Source: Varroa destructor
Taxonomy: Eukaryota > Arthropoda > Arachnida > Mesostigmata > Varroidae
NCBI RefSeq assembly: GCF_002443255.2
Contig: NW_019211456.1
Coordinates: 14,716,229 to 14,780,228 of the forward strand
Direction: 5' to 3'
Length of the DNA: 64,000 nucleotides
Below the pieces are notes generated by a model, which saw nothing but the letters and a program-made list of their open reading frames with translations, did not search any database and was not told where the DNA came from. A program made the position numbers and the translations under genes. Below, piece by piece: positions 1-14,300 of the stretch. How positions within the stretch are numbered: the first letter of the stretch is position 1; the number at the start of each line of letters is the position of its first letter.

Positions 1-306
1 ATTAGATATGACAGAAGCTTAGTAGTTAGGACTAAAATATTAACGAGATTAATTGGCGTATTAACAACTGATAAAACGAACAAAGATTACGAATTTTAAT
101 AATACAGAGCGGTTGCGTTACTAAAGACAGTGATTTCAATAAGCGTTCTATGTACACGGAATAAACCGGTAAGTATGCCTATAGAATGAATTAGCTTAGA
201 GGATGCCATATTGTCAGCTTTGTACACGCAGCGAAATTAATTTGAACTGATAGAAATCAAGCCTCGTTTCAAAAGTTGCAGCGGGATGAGGCAAGGTTTC
301 AGGTAC
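1..306. other. intronic flank, no feature seen
   Basis: AT-rich sequence immediately downstream (minus strand) of the 5' splice site that ends the 307-495 exon. It should be the start of an intron leading to exons outside the window. I see no ORF or RNA signal in it. Confidence 0.5.
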
Positions 307-495
307 CCCTAATATGAAGCTCCACAATCGCTTGAATAGTTCCTAAACCATTCGCGGCCAGACAGGCAAAGCGAGCCCCGTGAAGTCGCGCAGCGCCGCG
401 GACACGCAAAACTCGTGCCCCTGGAGTTTCGCTGGATTTTAGTGGCACGATGTCAACTTGTGGAGGTAGCCACGAGCTCCAATGACCGTCTGATC
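307..495 (-). CDS. exon: C-terminal half of a Dscam-like Ig domain
   Basis: A 189-nt exon between a 3' splice site (TTTTCAG at 498-496) and a GTACCT 5' splice site (306 downward), phase 1 at both ends. It encodes the second half of an Ig domain. The F-strand cysteine and G-strand lie in ARFACLAANGLGTI, which matches the C-A-x-N-x-x-G signature of I-set Ig domains in Dscam. A preceding low-complexity stretch (SSWLPPQ...) replaces the usual C'-D region, and the canonical D-x-G-x-Y is degenerate (LHGARFAC). Its partner is the exon at 3984-4109, which supplies the B-strand Cys and C-strand Trp. The position of the internal intron, just after the Trp-containing strand, is the same as in the Ig2 pair at 46.6-48.2 kb. 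The gene continues to the left of the window. Confidence 0.72.
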
Positions 496-3400
496 CTGAA
501 AACATTTTGATGAGCAAACAATAAATAGCGATATACACAGGAAAGCGCAACGAAGTTCTCATAACTGCTTAATTTCGTCTCGGATTAATGGTTGGAAGCA
601 ATATTCAAGTTTCAAAGTCAGCACTAAATGATCCTTACGTACATCAGAACTACATATGGTGAATCACATAAGCCTATACGGCAATAGCTCAGTATGCTTA
701 CAATAGAAGTGTGGCTCAGTCTCTGATCAAAAAAGAGTATGAAGCTTCGAAAAAAATACGTTAATAGTATATGACTTGTGTGGATAATGAGGGTTTTTTA
801 GTTGGCGTAAAACATATCATACGAACGATGTGAATGGTTTCAAGAGCACATGAAGACATCGGGTGGAAAATCTTCAATATTTGTAAAGCTTCAACAACGT
901 ATAAAGTATAGCTTCAAAACTTTGCTTTATTCAGGTAATCGCTCGCATGTCGAAGAGCAATAGTAACTGAGATTTTTTTGTGCAAATATGGAAAGTAGTA
1001 CGCGTGTCATTTACTTCCATCCCTAACAAAAATAAAGTCCCTGTTTGGGTCTCACTTATAGTGATTTTTCAGAAAATAAATGCAACACAACATCTAGTTA
1101 TTCACGAAATAAAAACACTAAGAGCTCTTCATAAGAACGTTTGCTGCACGTGAAAGTTTGACAAAGTATCTAATTTCCTAAGTATACAAACATTCAAGCA
1201 AATCAAAGACTACAAAGGAAAAGTTATCAGTTCATATTGAAGATAATGGCTTCCAAAATAGTTTACCGGATTTTACAGCCATACTAAAAAGGAATATATA
1301 GCTGTAAAAAAAAAAACGCCAAACAAATATAACCCTGAAAATGACCTCTTGTTGTAATCAGCATAAATTTACTAGAATTACCAGAATGAAACGATGGCTG
1401 TTTTGTATGGTTTGGAGTTACCGATTATTTAAAGGATCGGGAAAAAAGCGACTTCTAACAGTAAAACATGGTGTCATAATACGGCAGTTGAAATCATTCA
1501 TCTAAATTAGCAAAGTCGCACTATATGATGTTAATATTTAATATCCAAAGGCCTTTCTTGATGAACGATGTTTTTCTGTAAACCAATAGGGGGCTAAGAG
1601 CTTAGGTGGAGCAGAAGCATTATGAGAGATTTGCTCGCACAATGTTTTTTTTTTATTACAGAAAACCCTGTTCTTATTTATTTAACGTTAGACCTCTGGT
1701 GGAATAAAAATTCGTAGATGGCGCCTATATTAAGATCAGTTTAAAGGTCAAACCTGTAGCGAGCGGCTCACCTGACCACTGTACCTCTGGCAGACACGGA
1801 GGTGATTTATGAAGGTATTTGAGAAGCAACTTCTCGCTCTGTCGTTTAAATAAGAAAAAGGTGGCCAGACAACGAAATGAACATGTACATTATTTAGTAA
1901 TTGATTTTATGATCTTCACTAAGCATTTGCAACAAATGGAAGTGGCAATATAACCACTGGAACAGCTGCGTTAAATGTTTGCACTTCAGTTACCTCTACC
2001 TCAGTAGAATTAATGGAGGTTTTCCTTTTTAGCTGACAAGAAATATTTATAAAACAAACTATAGCAGGGTGTTATTTCATATATTTCTTGAAAGAATAAA
2101 GGATTATATAGCGTAATTAAAACAGGTGGACGCGACGGACAATCTGGAATTGTAAACAATACGTAAAAGCACCTAATGGTGGCACCATTGTAAATGATAC
2201 GAGCTCTTGTTACGCTTTGTTATAATTATGATATTATCAACATTATATTTTACGTATGCACACCATAAGGCGCCAAATTTGACGCTGTTTATTTATGTAC
2301 TAACACGGTTAAGCATGTGCAACGGGTAGAACAAAGCTTAACTATTTGTGCCTTACGCAATATTATGGCTACATATTAACTAAGTATCTTCAGTTTCTAA
2401 GGGTCTTCAGTTTTCTCTGGCTAAATGCATTATATTTCCTGTGCTTATGTATATAGACAACTAACATTTTTAACATTTACAGCTTTTTGGAGCAGTATAA
2501 AGGGCCGCATAACGGGCTAAGAATGACTATAATATCGGCGGTCTAGAAAACGTTATGATCTTGGTAGCTTCAGATAATAGCACTCTAGAAATCTGCAAGA
2601 AATGCGAAGGTTTTCTACTTTACAGGCTTCTTTTTACAGAGTATTACCATACTTCTTCGAGATGCAAGCACAAAACCAATACTGTTTTTTTCTGGAAACT
2701 CTTATAGGAAATAGGTATTAAATAGTCATAACAGCCGGCTCTTTTCTAAAATGATTTCGAACTTCGCCGGAGCAACCGCGGTTGGATACGTGTATATAAT
2801 TAGTTTCTCACATTCGTTCCTTTAATGATTCATACCACGATATTTGCTGACAGCTGTGGAGACAGTTCCGGCTAATCGTACACAGTGTTCACGCGTTTTT
2901 ACGTTCAAATGGCATCGACAAAATACACCTACTTTTGACGAGTAGAACACGAAACCAATACAACAATTTAAATTTCCTTCATCTATCCTTTTACTCAGGA
3001 TAAATCCTGTACTTAATCATAGTTCCACCAAAAACATTACCTTTTATAATTTGATTTTATATGATTGCAAGATTTTGGATTAGATATATTACCATTCAAT
3101 TGTAATACACAGATCGTTGGACAACGTAAAAGGGTTTAGTCATAGTCAGCGTGGACTGCCCGTATTTGATTAACTATTTAAACTGTTTTACTGTTCTTCG
3201 TATTATTCATAACACAACAAAAATTAAATGCTGTCATTCTGTGTTTAAATAAAAGCCGATACGGGTTGTCCTTTTCTAAACGTATACATATAACTTCAGT
3301 TGGCTTTTGCTTACCATATGATTAAACAAACAAATATGTAAATATGCTTATTTAAAATTAAGATTTAGATCAATTTTGGTCCTATCATTTAAGCCAAAAA

Positions 3401-3983
3401 CAATGTTGTATAGTGCTTCTAGAAACCAACCAATCCACTTTCATCTAGACCTTTTAAAATGTTTTACCAATTTTAAATGAGTCAACAAAACGTTGAAACA
3501 GATAGGTGAACTAGCAGATGGTGTGCAATATGTAAATCCATACATTTGATCAGCTGACCGAAAAAGAGAACAAAAAGCAAAATGTGACAGTGATGTTCAT
3601 TAATAACATTTATGCAGGGCGCGCGAGCCGGTGGATCATAGTCATCGTCCGAATTTTCCTAAGGCTATTAGCTTATTGTTGAATACCTAAATATGAACAT
3701 TACTTGTCGATCTTATGACTAGACATAAAGTAACCCCACGGTTTATGGGAAAGACTGGCCGGAACGTTGGGCCTCGATTTTGCCTTCCAAAATACTTCCA
3801 ACGTTAAATTAAATGGGAGGGAAGATTAACTATCTAGATAGAGTAGAAGATGTTGTTTAAAATAAAAGTTATCTTACACGTTACTTGCGCATGGAATTAT
3901 AAGAATAAACCTAATATGTAGAAGGCAAAGAATAGGCATTGGGTAAATGCTGTTAACATCACTAATGGTCGTAGTTGGCTTGC
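496..3983. other. intron inside a split Ig domain
   Basis: About 3.5 kb of AT-rich DNA between the two halves of the same Ig domain. It would be a GC-AG intron (GCAAGC at the 5' end, CAG at the 3' end). No long ORF or structured element was seen in it. Confidence 0.55.
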
Positions 3984-4109
3984 CTTCAGCAGTCCACGAG
4001 ATTTCTGGCGCAGGCGAGCCGGTTGCATTGCATGAGATATCAGCCGTCTCTTCCACCAAAAGGTTGATTTCACTTGGCGGCGGCGTACCGTTCGACCATC
4101 GCGGGGGAA
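3984..4109 (-). CDS. exon: N-terminal half of a Dscam-like Ig domain (Ig8-like)
   Basis: A 126-nt exon, phase 1 at both ends, opened by ATTACAG at 4116-4110. The translation starts VPPRW, the typical start of Dscam Ig8, and contains the B-strand cysteine (ADISCNATGSP) and the C-strand tryptophan (PEISWTAEG). Reading past the exon gives a short open tail, but only the GC 5' splice site (AAG|GCAAGCC) keeps phase 1 with the partner exon at 307-495; the nearest reasonable GT site (near 3911) would leave phase 2. The joined domain has one Cys pair and one core Trp, as expected. It is a constant domain that follows the Ig exon at 29606-29884. Confidence 0.75.
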
Positions 4110-4387
4110 CTGTAATACGGAAAACAGAATAACAGACAGATTCAACGTATCGTTAGAATGTGTCACTATTTCACATAGAATCAAACATAAATACAGCAAA
4201 TCTCATAAAGAAACAGACGACTTGTTCTACAACTACGACTTGTTTTTAAACAGCAAGAGCTCCACAAAAAAGCCACTACAAGGATCAATAGCATTTATCG
4301 TATTTAACATATGCAGACGGATTGCATATGTAATTCGTATGTAGAAACAATTACTTTTTACAGTGACACATACATTCGATATAGTGT

Positions 4388-4425
4388 AACGAGGTATATA
4401 TATATATATATATATATACCTCGTT
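4388..4425. repeat. (TA)12 tract flanked by a perfect inverted repeat
   Basis: AACGAGG (4388-4394), then twelve TA units (4395-4418), then CCTCGTT (4419-4425). The whole 38 bp is a perfect palindrome and could form a cruciform or a hairpin in RNA. Confidence 0.9.
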
Positions 4426-7019
4426 TTAACTAAATTTGATATCCAGTGATCTTAATGCAACACAAGATATGCAAGTAGAAACTTGAATAATAACCCCGGC
4501 AAACGCCATCACTAGGCAAGAGGTTACTACTGATCTATTAAAAATGATTCAGGTTGTAGCATAGGTTAGGACTCATTAGTTACGGACGTATTCATGAAGA
4601 ATACATCCAAAATCAAAATTAAATTCATTTGCAAAAATTTTAAACTTAATACACGGGGCATGATGATCTACTATATTGCCATAAGCATAGATGTCACCTT
4701 AAGATCAACTGAAGTCACTTACAGTAAAAAAAATCTGTCTCGAAACGCCTACAAGAAGATCACTTGCATCAAATGGTGCCTACAATATCCTAAAAATACT
4801 GTGGACATCATAACTTCGAAGTCCTACAATCAAATTGCGTGTCGATTTTCCGACTAAGTCGCTACGGGCATCTATAAAGCAAGTGAAGTTCAAAAAAGGG
4901 GGTTGGTTATGGTGAAATCGTAAATGCTTGGGATCATATCAGTACCCCAAGAGAGGAACTAACATTGATTCCCCCATCGACATGTACACTTACCGTACAT
5001 CTCGGAAGGTATGCTATAGACACGCTTGAAAAAAATAAAAAGTAATCGCCCTTCAGCGCTAACCGTGAAAGTAAGGGTTACATATGTGAACTGAAATCCT
5101 AAAGGAAGATGGCACAGAAAAAATATAAACAGACTTAAACCCCTATTACCTCATGATATGCATCTGTAACCCATCACTTGCAGCTGTCATCAGGAGATCA
5201 GATGGCCTTGCACGTCTTTATGCATATGGAGCGTAAAATCGGCATGGTAAAAACAAAAACAATGTGGAAGATCAGTAGAATTTGATAAAAAGTCAATAAA
5301 ATGTAGGGTGCATCTAGGGATTCGTAAAGCGTGAAGTCTAGTCTATTCGGTCAACACACCGCAAAGCCAAACAAATGTTGGCGATGAGAGGCTTCGGGGT
5401 TTTCCATATAAAAGTAGGGTAGCAGGCTAATGTGACTTGTAGAAAAACGGCTGTTCTATCTAGTAGCAGATGAATCGCTTTTCGTTAAAAAACACCGAAA
5501 ACAGTGCACCTTGCCGGAAACATCGGCGTACCAGTAACTTCATTAACGCACTTACTTTTTTTTACTATTAGCGCAATAATTAACATGATATAAAAAGGTA
5601 TGAAACGATTTTGCATACAGTCGTCATATATGTAATCCATAACATACTTTATAAAACAAAAGGTTATCACGAAATAAATCATGGCTGCCTATATCTGTGA
5701 AAATTGTAATCTTTTGCAAAATCATGACTTTAAACGTATTCATTTGACGTCACCAACACCACCAATGAAAGAACTCAGCCCTCACCCGCGGTTACAGATT
5801 GTCAAAAACGCAATTGTACAATTGACAATAATTTTCAAATAAAACAATGGTAAAGAACAGTAACCTGTCAACGCTATAATAATACTAATAGTCAGTGTCG
5901 TTTGGGGTCCAACAGGATTGACCTTGCGGACGAAAAGAATATCTCCGAGCCTGCTTATAGGATGGTCCTTTTAAGCACGTTTATATAATTCAACTGCCCA
6001 TCATGTTTATCGATAGTATAGTCGGAATCTAAATACTTCAATAATATATGATATGTCTGTACACATATGGCTAAAGTTGAATGCAATGTAGTAATAATAA
6101 GAAAGTAATAAGGTTGAATGTAAATGAATGTTTGCTCGAGAGCTCAGACATAAGTATCATCATGCAGCTCGGTAAAAAATACGGATTTGGACGATTATAT
6201 TAACACTAAGAATCCCTGCGGACTCTCTAAATGCGGATAAATAATAAAATAATCTCAAAACATAAAATCATCAACACAGCGAATATTATTTATGCTTCAT
6301 ATGCTTTAGCCTAATAAGAGGTTTCACCTATACAACCAGTTTCATGGACTATTTAATAGAGGAACACACAAACAGTATACATTAACATGTTTACAGCTAA
6401 ATGCAGTTCCGTATTTTGTACGCTGAATTTACCGTGCTAGATTGTTTGAGAAAAAAAAAAGCGGCTCGATACCTCATTTTTCGCTAACTCAGAATGCTCC
6501 ATTGTATGAATATAGTAAGCCATCGTTGATTACCCATCTTCAGGGATTAAGATATACATTCATAGTGCAGTGCAATCTAGTGCATTGCTTCATCTACATG
6601 CTATTCTATGCATCAGCACAATTTGGCTACATCCTTCACCACCATTATGCCTACTTACCATAGCGCACAACACTAGTTACGAACTCCTAAAATATAATAG
6701 TTGGTTTCACACACTAGAAATCTGGATTAATAGTACCTGCTCACACAGCCTAATAACATGTTTCACAGCAAGTAGCGTTTGACAGCTGCTTAAATTTTAG
6801 CGCGCCCGCCAGATAGTCTCGTTCACTGTTACGTATGGCAGAGAACTGTAAAATGGGCATGGTTAGAGCAAATTTACAATGACAAATTTATCTTTCACCG
6901 CCTTTCCCGCCATCGGTAATCATTTTCTACAGAAACTTTCTAAAAATCATTACAAATTTTGTCCTATAAAACACGTGTTTACATTCGGCTAGCCGGCAAG
7001 CCACGTGTGGAGTTCGTTG

Positions 7020-8060
7020 TTAGGGGACATAGATGGCGCTGCGACCTCGTCTGAAGGGCTAGCCAAACTCGTGCGAACAGCCCACAGTGGTTGATAGCCG
7101 GTAGCCAGTGGTTGTTGTGCGCGTACTGGCCTGTCTGTGCGCGGAACGCGAGAGCGGAGGGGAGACGCCCGACGGGCGACGGCGTTACCCCCGGGAGGTG
7201 GCGCCCCCTATCTAGATAGGCACAGCAAGCTCAATACATTCAGCCAAGCAACGGACAAACCTACCGATGATATCATGCTGGCTTCCCTTTTGAGAAAACT
7301 CCTCTTGGGGTCCCATCGCTGGCGTGAGCAGCATCCTCAACGCCCGTCTGTCTTCCTTAGCTAACATGCAGGAAGGGACGCGGTAGGGGCGGAAAAGGGG
7401 TCGCTCACCAAGAAGCTGTGCTGCTATCATTCTATCACCGTTGTCTGTTCTCTTTGTCGATGGTGCACGGGTTTCGCTGGCACAGTTGAGCTGCCTATCA
7501 TGCGACCACTATGCGCGCGAAATATACCCCGACAAAACAGAACAAGGCCGTCTGCCTGCTGTTAGCTGGAGCCGAAGCTAGCACACACAGATAGTCAGGT
7601 TAGCCAGTCGTTCCGAGGAGAGGAGGAGAGTTCGTGAAGTAGGAAAATCATAGTGAGTACATGAATGGCAGAAAAAGCTGGTTGGGTAGATAGCTAGCGG
7701 GACAGCAAGCTAAGTAACAGCATCGGCTGGTATAGTTACGAGGCAGTACTGCTGCTACGGAGATCTGCGGAGCAGCAGAGACGGCGAAACAACGAGAAAT
7801 GCACTAGTGCGACATGCAGCGCCCGTTGCTCATGCTATCGAATCGCTGTTCAGAGTTGTAGAGCGAAACAGCAGCCGGTAGAATCGCTCGCTCACTGTCG
7901 ACTGAATGAGTCACTCGGGTGTAGCGCGGGTCGAGGTAGTATCGGTCCCGATGGTAGCCGTATTGGCGGGTGACGGACGAACCGAGGGTCAGTGAGCGCA
8001 GAGAAGCGCGCGGGGACGCACAGTGCACACAATGGAGCCATGCGAAAACACACAAAGATG
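7020..8060. promoter_or_regulatory. CpG-rich island, possible promoter or 5' exon region
   Basis: About 1 kb that is clearly richer in G+C and CpG than the flanking AT-rich intron. Examples are the GC runs around 7137-7215 and 7915-8030. Short ORFs occur on both strands, but none resembles a known protein, and all begin or end arbitrarily. The composition fits a promoter or non-coding first exon of an unidentified transcript, on either strand, or an old GC-rich mobile element. The assignment is composition-based only. Confidence 0.25.
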
Positions 8061-9450
8061 GGGATAATGATGAAAAAACGACTATGTTTTGTTAAAGCAT
8101 TGGAAGCGCTAAGCTAGATAGTCAACCTGCAAGTGATTCGCTAGCGCGTTGTGGCGACGCATGGCGACAGAACGAAGGTTGAACGCGTAATAGACAATTA
8201 TGAGAGGAAAAAATTGAGTTTTGACCTGTGATCGCCTATGGTAACTATGATCTATTGACACGTAAATAAAAACCTATAAATATGAGGAGGGGGAAAAGGA
8301 AATCTGCTCTTCGTCCAATGAATTGGGACTTGTTGTCTCCTTATGACAATAAAAAAAGCATTTTCGAATTATCTACCTTATAAGTCAGACGAATGGAAAA
8401 ATAGTTGGCGTTATAAAGTATCGGCGTCTTAGGGTAAAACTTCACTTTTCAGATTTAAACAAGGAAAATATTGGAATAGTGGGATAATAAACCATAGGCA
8501 GATCCATAATGACGATTAAGCCGTACTGTCTTTAGCTGCACAGGTGAAAATCACAACGGAGCTCTGAGCGCATAGCGAATACCGAGAAGCTGATGTAGAG
8601 CAATCTCAAACATTGAAACCATGATCATTGATGGTCAGTACTGCTGGTTTATTCGATTGCTTGCGACAGCCCACAAATAATAAATCCTCTACTTGAAAGA
8701 AAAAATCCAAAAAACATCGAAGCTTACTGTAGCGTTCAATGCACCCAATGGTCATTTATCTCAAATTTTATAAAGCCAAATCCCATTTATTTCACAAGTT
8801 ATTCTTTTGCACACAGTATGTGTGCGAATAGATGTATGGCATAGGTACCGAAAAGCACCTTGACAAACTTAAAAGTTACACTGCTTCGGTAACGTCGGCT
8901 TCAATGTATTGCGGTTTCCGAATGTGGGGCTGATTAAGAGTACAGGGTACTGATAATAGGACAAAAAAAAAGATGAAATCGGGCGAGACCCAAAAGATTA
9001 GGCTGAATTTAGGAGCCAATAAGCTGTATACTGATGATAAACAGATGACTAACCTAGTTCAAATATTTATATTTTCAGTACGATTTGGCATTTAATGTTC
9101 AATCGACGCTCTTCAAACATAAATCGCAAAACTTAACGAAATCCCATGTCATCTCTCGGTAACAACCGAAAATTACTCACGTAGCATTGAATTGTAATCA
9201 ATGCTTGTAACGATGCCTGCGGACTGAATTATTCCTTTTACGCCGACGGCGCCCTAGAGCTGCATTCCTGCCTGGACATCACACAACTCTTTAGGCTTGC
9301 ATCAAGTGCTATACGTTGTGAGGCCCCTCCATCGTGTTTGGATGGCTTAATCCGCTTTGGGTGACGGCGTATTCTAGGGGAAACATGTTTATCTACGATT
9401 CTTTGTTTCGTCATAACAATAAAAACAAAATAATCAAACAATAATAACAA

Positions 9451-9467
9451 ATATATATATATATATA
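9451..9467. repeat. AT dinucleotide microsatellite
   Basis: A run of alternating A and T in intron sequence, just downstream (plus strand) of a short A-rich stretch. No further significance seen. Confidence 0.8.
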
Positions 9468-11342
9468 CATTGTGTAATTGGGTTCGAGAAGAACGATTTT
9501 ATATTAAAGCAAAATTATTTCATTTAAGGTAAATGTCACCCGGCACACTTTCACGTGCCGAATACAATATAATATGTAACACGGTGTGTCTACAGTGCAC
9601 ACGTTATTGCTACATGTAGTCAATATACAGACGGGCATAAAATCATTAACATTCGATGTAGCACTAATTGTTATTAGATTAAATTTCAGTGGACCTTTTG
9701 CTTTTCCTAGACAATTTATAGATGACATTTGTAGTAATGAGAATGAGCGCTTTCATACCTATTTGATTCGCTCTGCTATATATTCGTTGACGCTATGGCT
9801 AGTACTTGTTCCAACCAATCAACGACGACCTCGCCGATTCAGCCAACAGTCACTTTCGTCAAAGAGAAGATACCCTCTCACACCCGTATTCAGACAAATA
9901 CTCATATAAGCTGTTGGTAAGACGCTTTCGATTAAACCAAATTGGCTGTCATGTGGAAACACGTGTTGGATCATCGGTTCGATATATGTGATCACGCAGC
10001 AGTACCCGCGAAGCGGTGGATAGCCCCATATTATATTGATGTTAAATGTTTCGAGTTTACGCCCGAGACTCTGTTTACAGTGCATCTGAGAGCCGACCTC
10101 ATCCAGCCTATTGGGCTGAGTCTTTACCAGCGTCAATAATAATGATATTCGAAACGATATTTATCAGTGTACTTCAATACTACAGAGAAACGCTTCGCCA
10201 CAACTGCTACTTCGCGTCAGCGAAACAGGGCGGCGTATTTTAATTTTACAATATCGATGCAACAGCTTCGATCAAATAGAACTATAATCGCGGGTTGTTA
10301 AAGTTCTACTTTGCCATTTCTTCAGCGACCCATCGAGGTTTAGATATTCATTGCATGTAGAATACGAGCTGCTTTTGCTCACTTCCTTTGGCTAATGGAT
10401 GTTGCGCTTGAATACACAGTATGCCATGTCAAAACGATTGTATCGATGCAAATTTCATATTATCGAATAGAGCTTATTTTTAGAAAATGATCCATTTCGT
10501 GTACGACATCTGCGAAATGATCACAGAAAAAGAAGAATAAGCCAATATTTTCTTTCGCGGTGGTTCTTGTTTTCCGTCCTCAACTTGAGAAAAGTTACAA
10601 CAACAGATACCTTTACTAGCGAATGACGAATGTGGTTATTGATACGGCTTGCTTCTGCCTCTGAACAATCAAACATTCTTTAGCAATGCCTATTTACTTC
10701 GTGAAAACATCCATTTTCCAGTACACACAAAGATGTCGCATCTACACGACGCGTAGTTCAAATAATTTCCCAAATGCCGATTGCAGAAGTCGCCTAAGAC
10801 TTCGACAGGTGCCTAATGCACCCAGAGAATCCGCCCCAATCTGCTCGATGCATTTTTCGTTTTCGTATATTTTTACCTAACTGAGCCTACGTTTACCGAC
10901 GTGGCAAGCTTGCAATCGTGAACGGGGCTAAATGAGCGTCAAAGTTTTTATATTTGTAAGAAAAAAACAGCAAAAAAATCATTTTGGACAAAGCTACATA
11001 GTCGTACTATGAGAATGTTGTATGCATTAAGGCTGGCTTACTGCGCGCTAGCCCTTATATAGCGTTTACGACAGAACTGTGTTATACTATAGAACAAGGA
11101 GGGCATAATTTTGGTCTGCAGCGCGCTCATTACTTATTCCCCATTCGTTGATGTTTCTATTCACGGCTATTATTCAGCCCACTAAGCGTACCTTCGTTCA
11201 ACTTTGGTCTTCCTCTTTTCATCCCTATGACGCCGAGTTTAACTGAGCTGGACGTGTAGCGAAAACGAAACAAGGTAAAGCGGTTATTGTAGCGCCCGCC
11301 AGACTAACAGACTCGGGTACGAGTCACTTCAAAAACTGACTG

Positions 11343-11360
11343 ACTTACTTACTTACTTAC
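11343..11360. repeat. (ACTT)n microsatellite
   Basis: Four to five copies of the tetranucleotide ACTT in intron sequence. Confidence 0.8.
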
Positions 11361-14300
11361 TGTCGTCTTTAGTCTGCAACAGTAACTGCCAGTCCCCAGA
11401 CGTGCCCCAAGCGTCTTTCATCAACCTCTGCCTATGTACCACGGCATCCCTCAACGCTGAGATATAATGATACGATTACCCCGCTGTTCTCGGCTGTTTC
11501 TTCGTTTCGGTCCTTTTCTTTAGTCGATTTGCCGTTCGCTCAGGTACTTAATCTGACACTGTTTAACTGGCTAATCTATTTTGTAGCCTAAACGGCGAGG
11601 ATTAGCTTGTTGTTTTTTTGCCTATTGATAGAGTTCGCATTGGTTTGTATCCCCCTAAATGCTAAAGAGCCTGATAACGGGGCAAATGTATAGGAGTTTA
11701 TGGGTAATATTATTGATATATAGACGGAGATTAAAGCAATGAAGTGCGCTGTGAAGAAAGAAACGGCGACACCAATTGAATGTACTAGACCAAAAAGACC
11801 TAGCTCTATCAACCTCGGAGATGGTGATGCTTAAGGGATGATTGTATAGCGGTTACACACGTTAACGCCTACCGTTGTCGACGGCTAAAGTATCAAAGTG
11901 ATGGTGAGAACTGTGATTTATCTTGAATTATATCAAATGCAAAAGATCTGAGCTAAGTAAAAATATGATTCATAACGACACGGAACCACTACATGAGATT
12001 GTAACTCAGGCAAGGCTGCAGGATTATAGTCCTGATGGCCATTCCAAGAGTTACAAGCTTTCGCCATTGTCGAAATATATTATCATAATGTTGCAGGGAT
12101 GAAATTTTTGTGCTGCGCGTTAGTCACAATCGATTTGCTTTCAATAGAATGGGTTTATATTAGATATTATTAAAACAGATAAATTTATTCTTCGAATTAT
12201 CGAGTAGCGGAAAACGAATTACCTTATATAATAGGTATGTAATACTGCCACACTTAACATCTGGTGGACAACGTTAGAGTGAAATTTAGGACGAATCCAT
12301 CTTCCCTAACCCATATCTATTAAAACTTTGATATTATAAAATTGATTCCAGATAGTAGTATTCCGTTGAAGATAAATTTCTAGCAAAAATTAACATCATT
12401 GTTTTATACACCAGCATCACTGTGTCATTTGAAACGGAATACTATTTGTTCGTGTACGCTGTAGATGATATAAGCCAAACAAACAATTCATTATTTGTAT
12501 CGTTCTACCTTGAGAAGAGGTCGAGTGTAGTTGTTCCAGCGTGCACGAACGTTTGTTCTGTTTCCATAATGTCCTACGTCTGCCCGATGGAGGACATTAT
12601 GGAGAGAGGCCCGTGAACGTTGCCTGATACGGGGATGTTGGCGTTGCCAGAAAAGACCGTAAGCCTGTTTGTTCGAAGAGCAAATGAGTACATTAATATG
12701 CAGCGGGGACAAACATAAAAAGCCCGCGAACAGCGGGGCACCGAAAAAACAGAAATATAGCCCGAGAACTGATGACAAGGAGAGCTATTTCCATGTATTG
12801 CAGCACGATGGTAATAGATGGGGTTGTTGCAAAGGAAGGAGTGGCTACAAACGGTAGTTGACTCAAACGATGTATAGAACCTGCGTGGAGGAAGGTGCGA
12901 GAGCGGACTATGATGAGTTAATACGAGATAAAGTACGAGGACGGCAGAATTCGAGCCTGGGCTTGTTAATGAGAAGCGGAAGGCCACAGCAGGAAAAGCA
13001 AATGGGTAATCTAAGCTGCTGCTGGTCACAGTCATTGGCTTAGCATTGTGACGCACTTCGTCGTCGGTCGTCGTTTTTGCATCAGTCATACGTCACCTCT
13101 ATATATTGGTTGCCTATGTTCTCAAATTTTAGCTGTCTGAATTCTGACGGAAAAATTGTGAGTCCGAAATTGCTTTCTTGACACAGAGGGGTACATTGAG
13201 AAAAAGGTCTCATTTCTTTTAAATCTAAAGTTTCGTGTATTATAAGCCACTAATCATGAGAGATATTTTTCTTCTGAATTTTTCCCTATCATGTTGTTTA
13301 GTGATAGCTAAACATATTACGTTTACATAGTAATTTCTACTTTGGTCGTTAATATATTACCCATAGATAATTATACGCACTAATATATACCAAAATTAGA
13401 ACTTAAATGCCTGTAAGGATTGGGAGTCTTTCACTTCTGTTATGATAGCAGCCAGTTGCAATTTTTAATAAACTTGGGCGTTAATTACGTTCACTACTAA
13501 CTGTACACTCGGAGGAAGTTCGATCGTATAAAAAAGATGTTCCTAATAATACGGCATAGTAAATACTACTAATGCTTTATATGTCGTTCTACGTCGCCTA
13601 GATAGACTATGAAACGTGAACTAAGCTTACACACGCACAAAGCGAGAAAGGGAGAAACTAACGATGTAATCACCATCCACGGATGGCATCTGAGAGTTCC
13701 TTCTTTACCCTCTAAACGATCATTTGTGTAGACAAGAGAAACTGGGTCGTTTACGAAGACGCTTCCACCGTGTCGAGCTCTATGCATTCCGTCGCTGTCC
13801 TCTCCTTTGCGAGCGTCACTAGCTGTCACCTAGGTAACGTTTGGTTCATTTTTGGATGATTGAAAATGCCGTTTGGCGATTAACAAGACGTTCATACTAA
13901 TTTCGTCGACGGGAATTCGTCCTCGGTTTGCTCTAGATGACGAAAAGATCGAGATGTATTGCTTGGTTATTCATTCGGATTTGTCTTAAAGTTGAACTGT
14001 AACGCACAAGTAAGCTTCTAATCGAGTTGGCAGTACTTGTTCTAGTAAATTTTGTCTCCTCTTTTTGTCTTAGATATAATTCACCATTTATAACGGCCTA
14101 TTTTATCTCTAAACACATTTGGTCTATGCATTTAGTTGTGATTCCAAAAGTCCCATATAGTTCCCTATTTTTAGCAAGATGCCAACCAAAATATATACAG
14201 TTTCTAGTACTTATTGCCTCTTTCACTGTCATCACTGTAAATACAAATGTAACCTTTGTTTTGCTATTTTACTAACTAAATATACGGCATTTGTATGCAA

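Noticed and set aside
12574..13089. Longest ORF of the window (171 codons, minus strand), overlapped by other ORFs on both strands
   Set aside because: Ser/Phe/Pro-rich with no recognisable domain, no signal peptide or exon context, and strong purine/pyrimidine skew that lengthens ORFs by chance.
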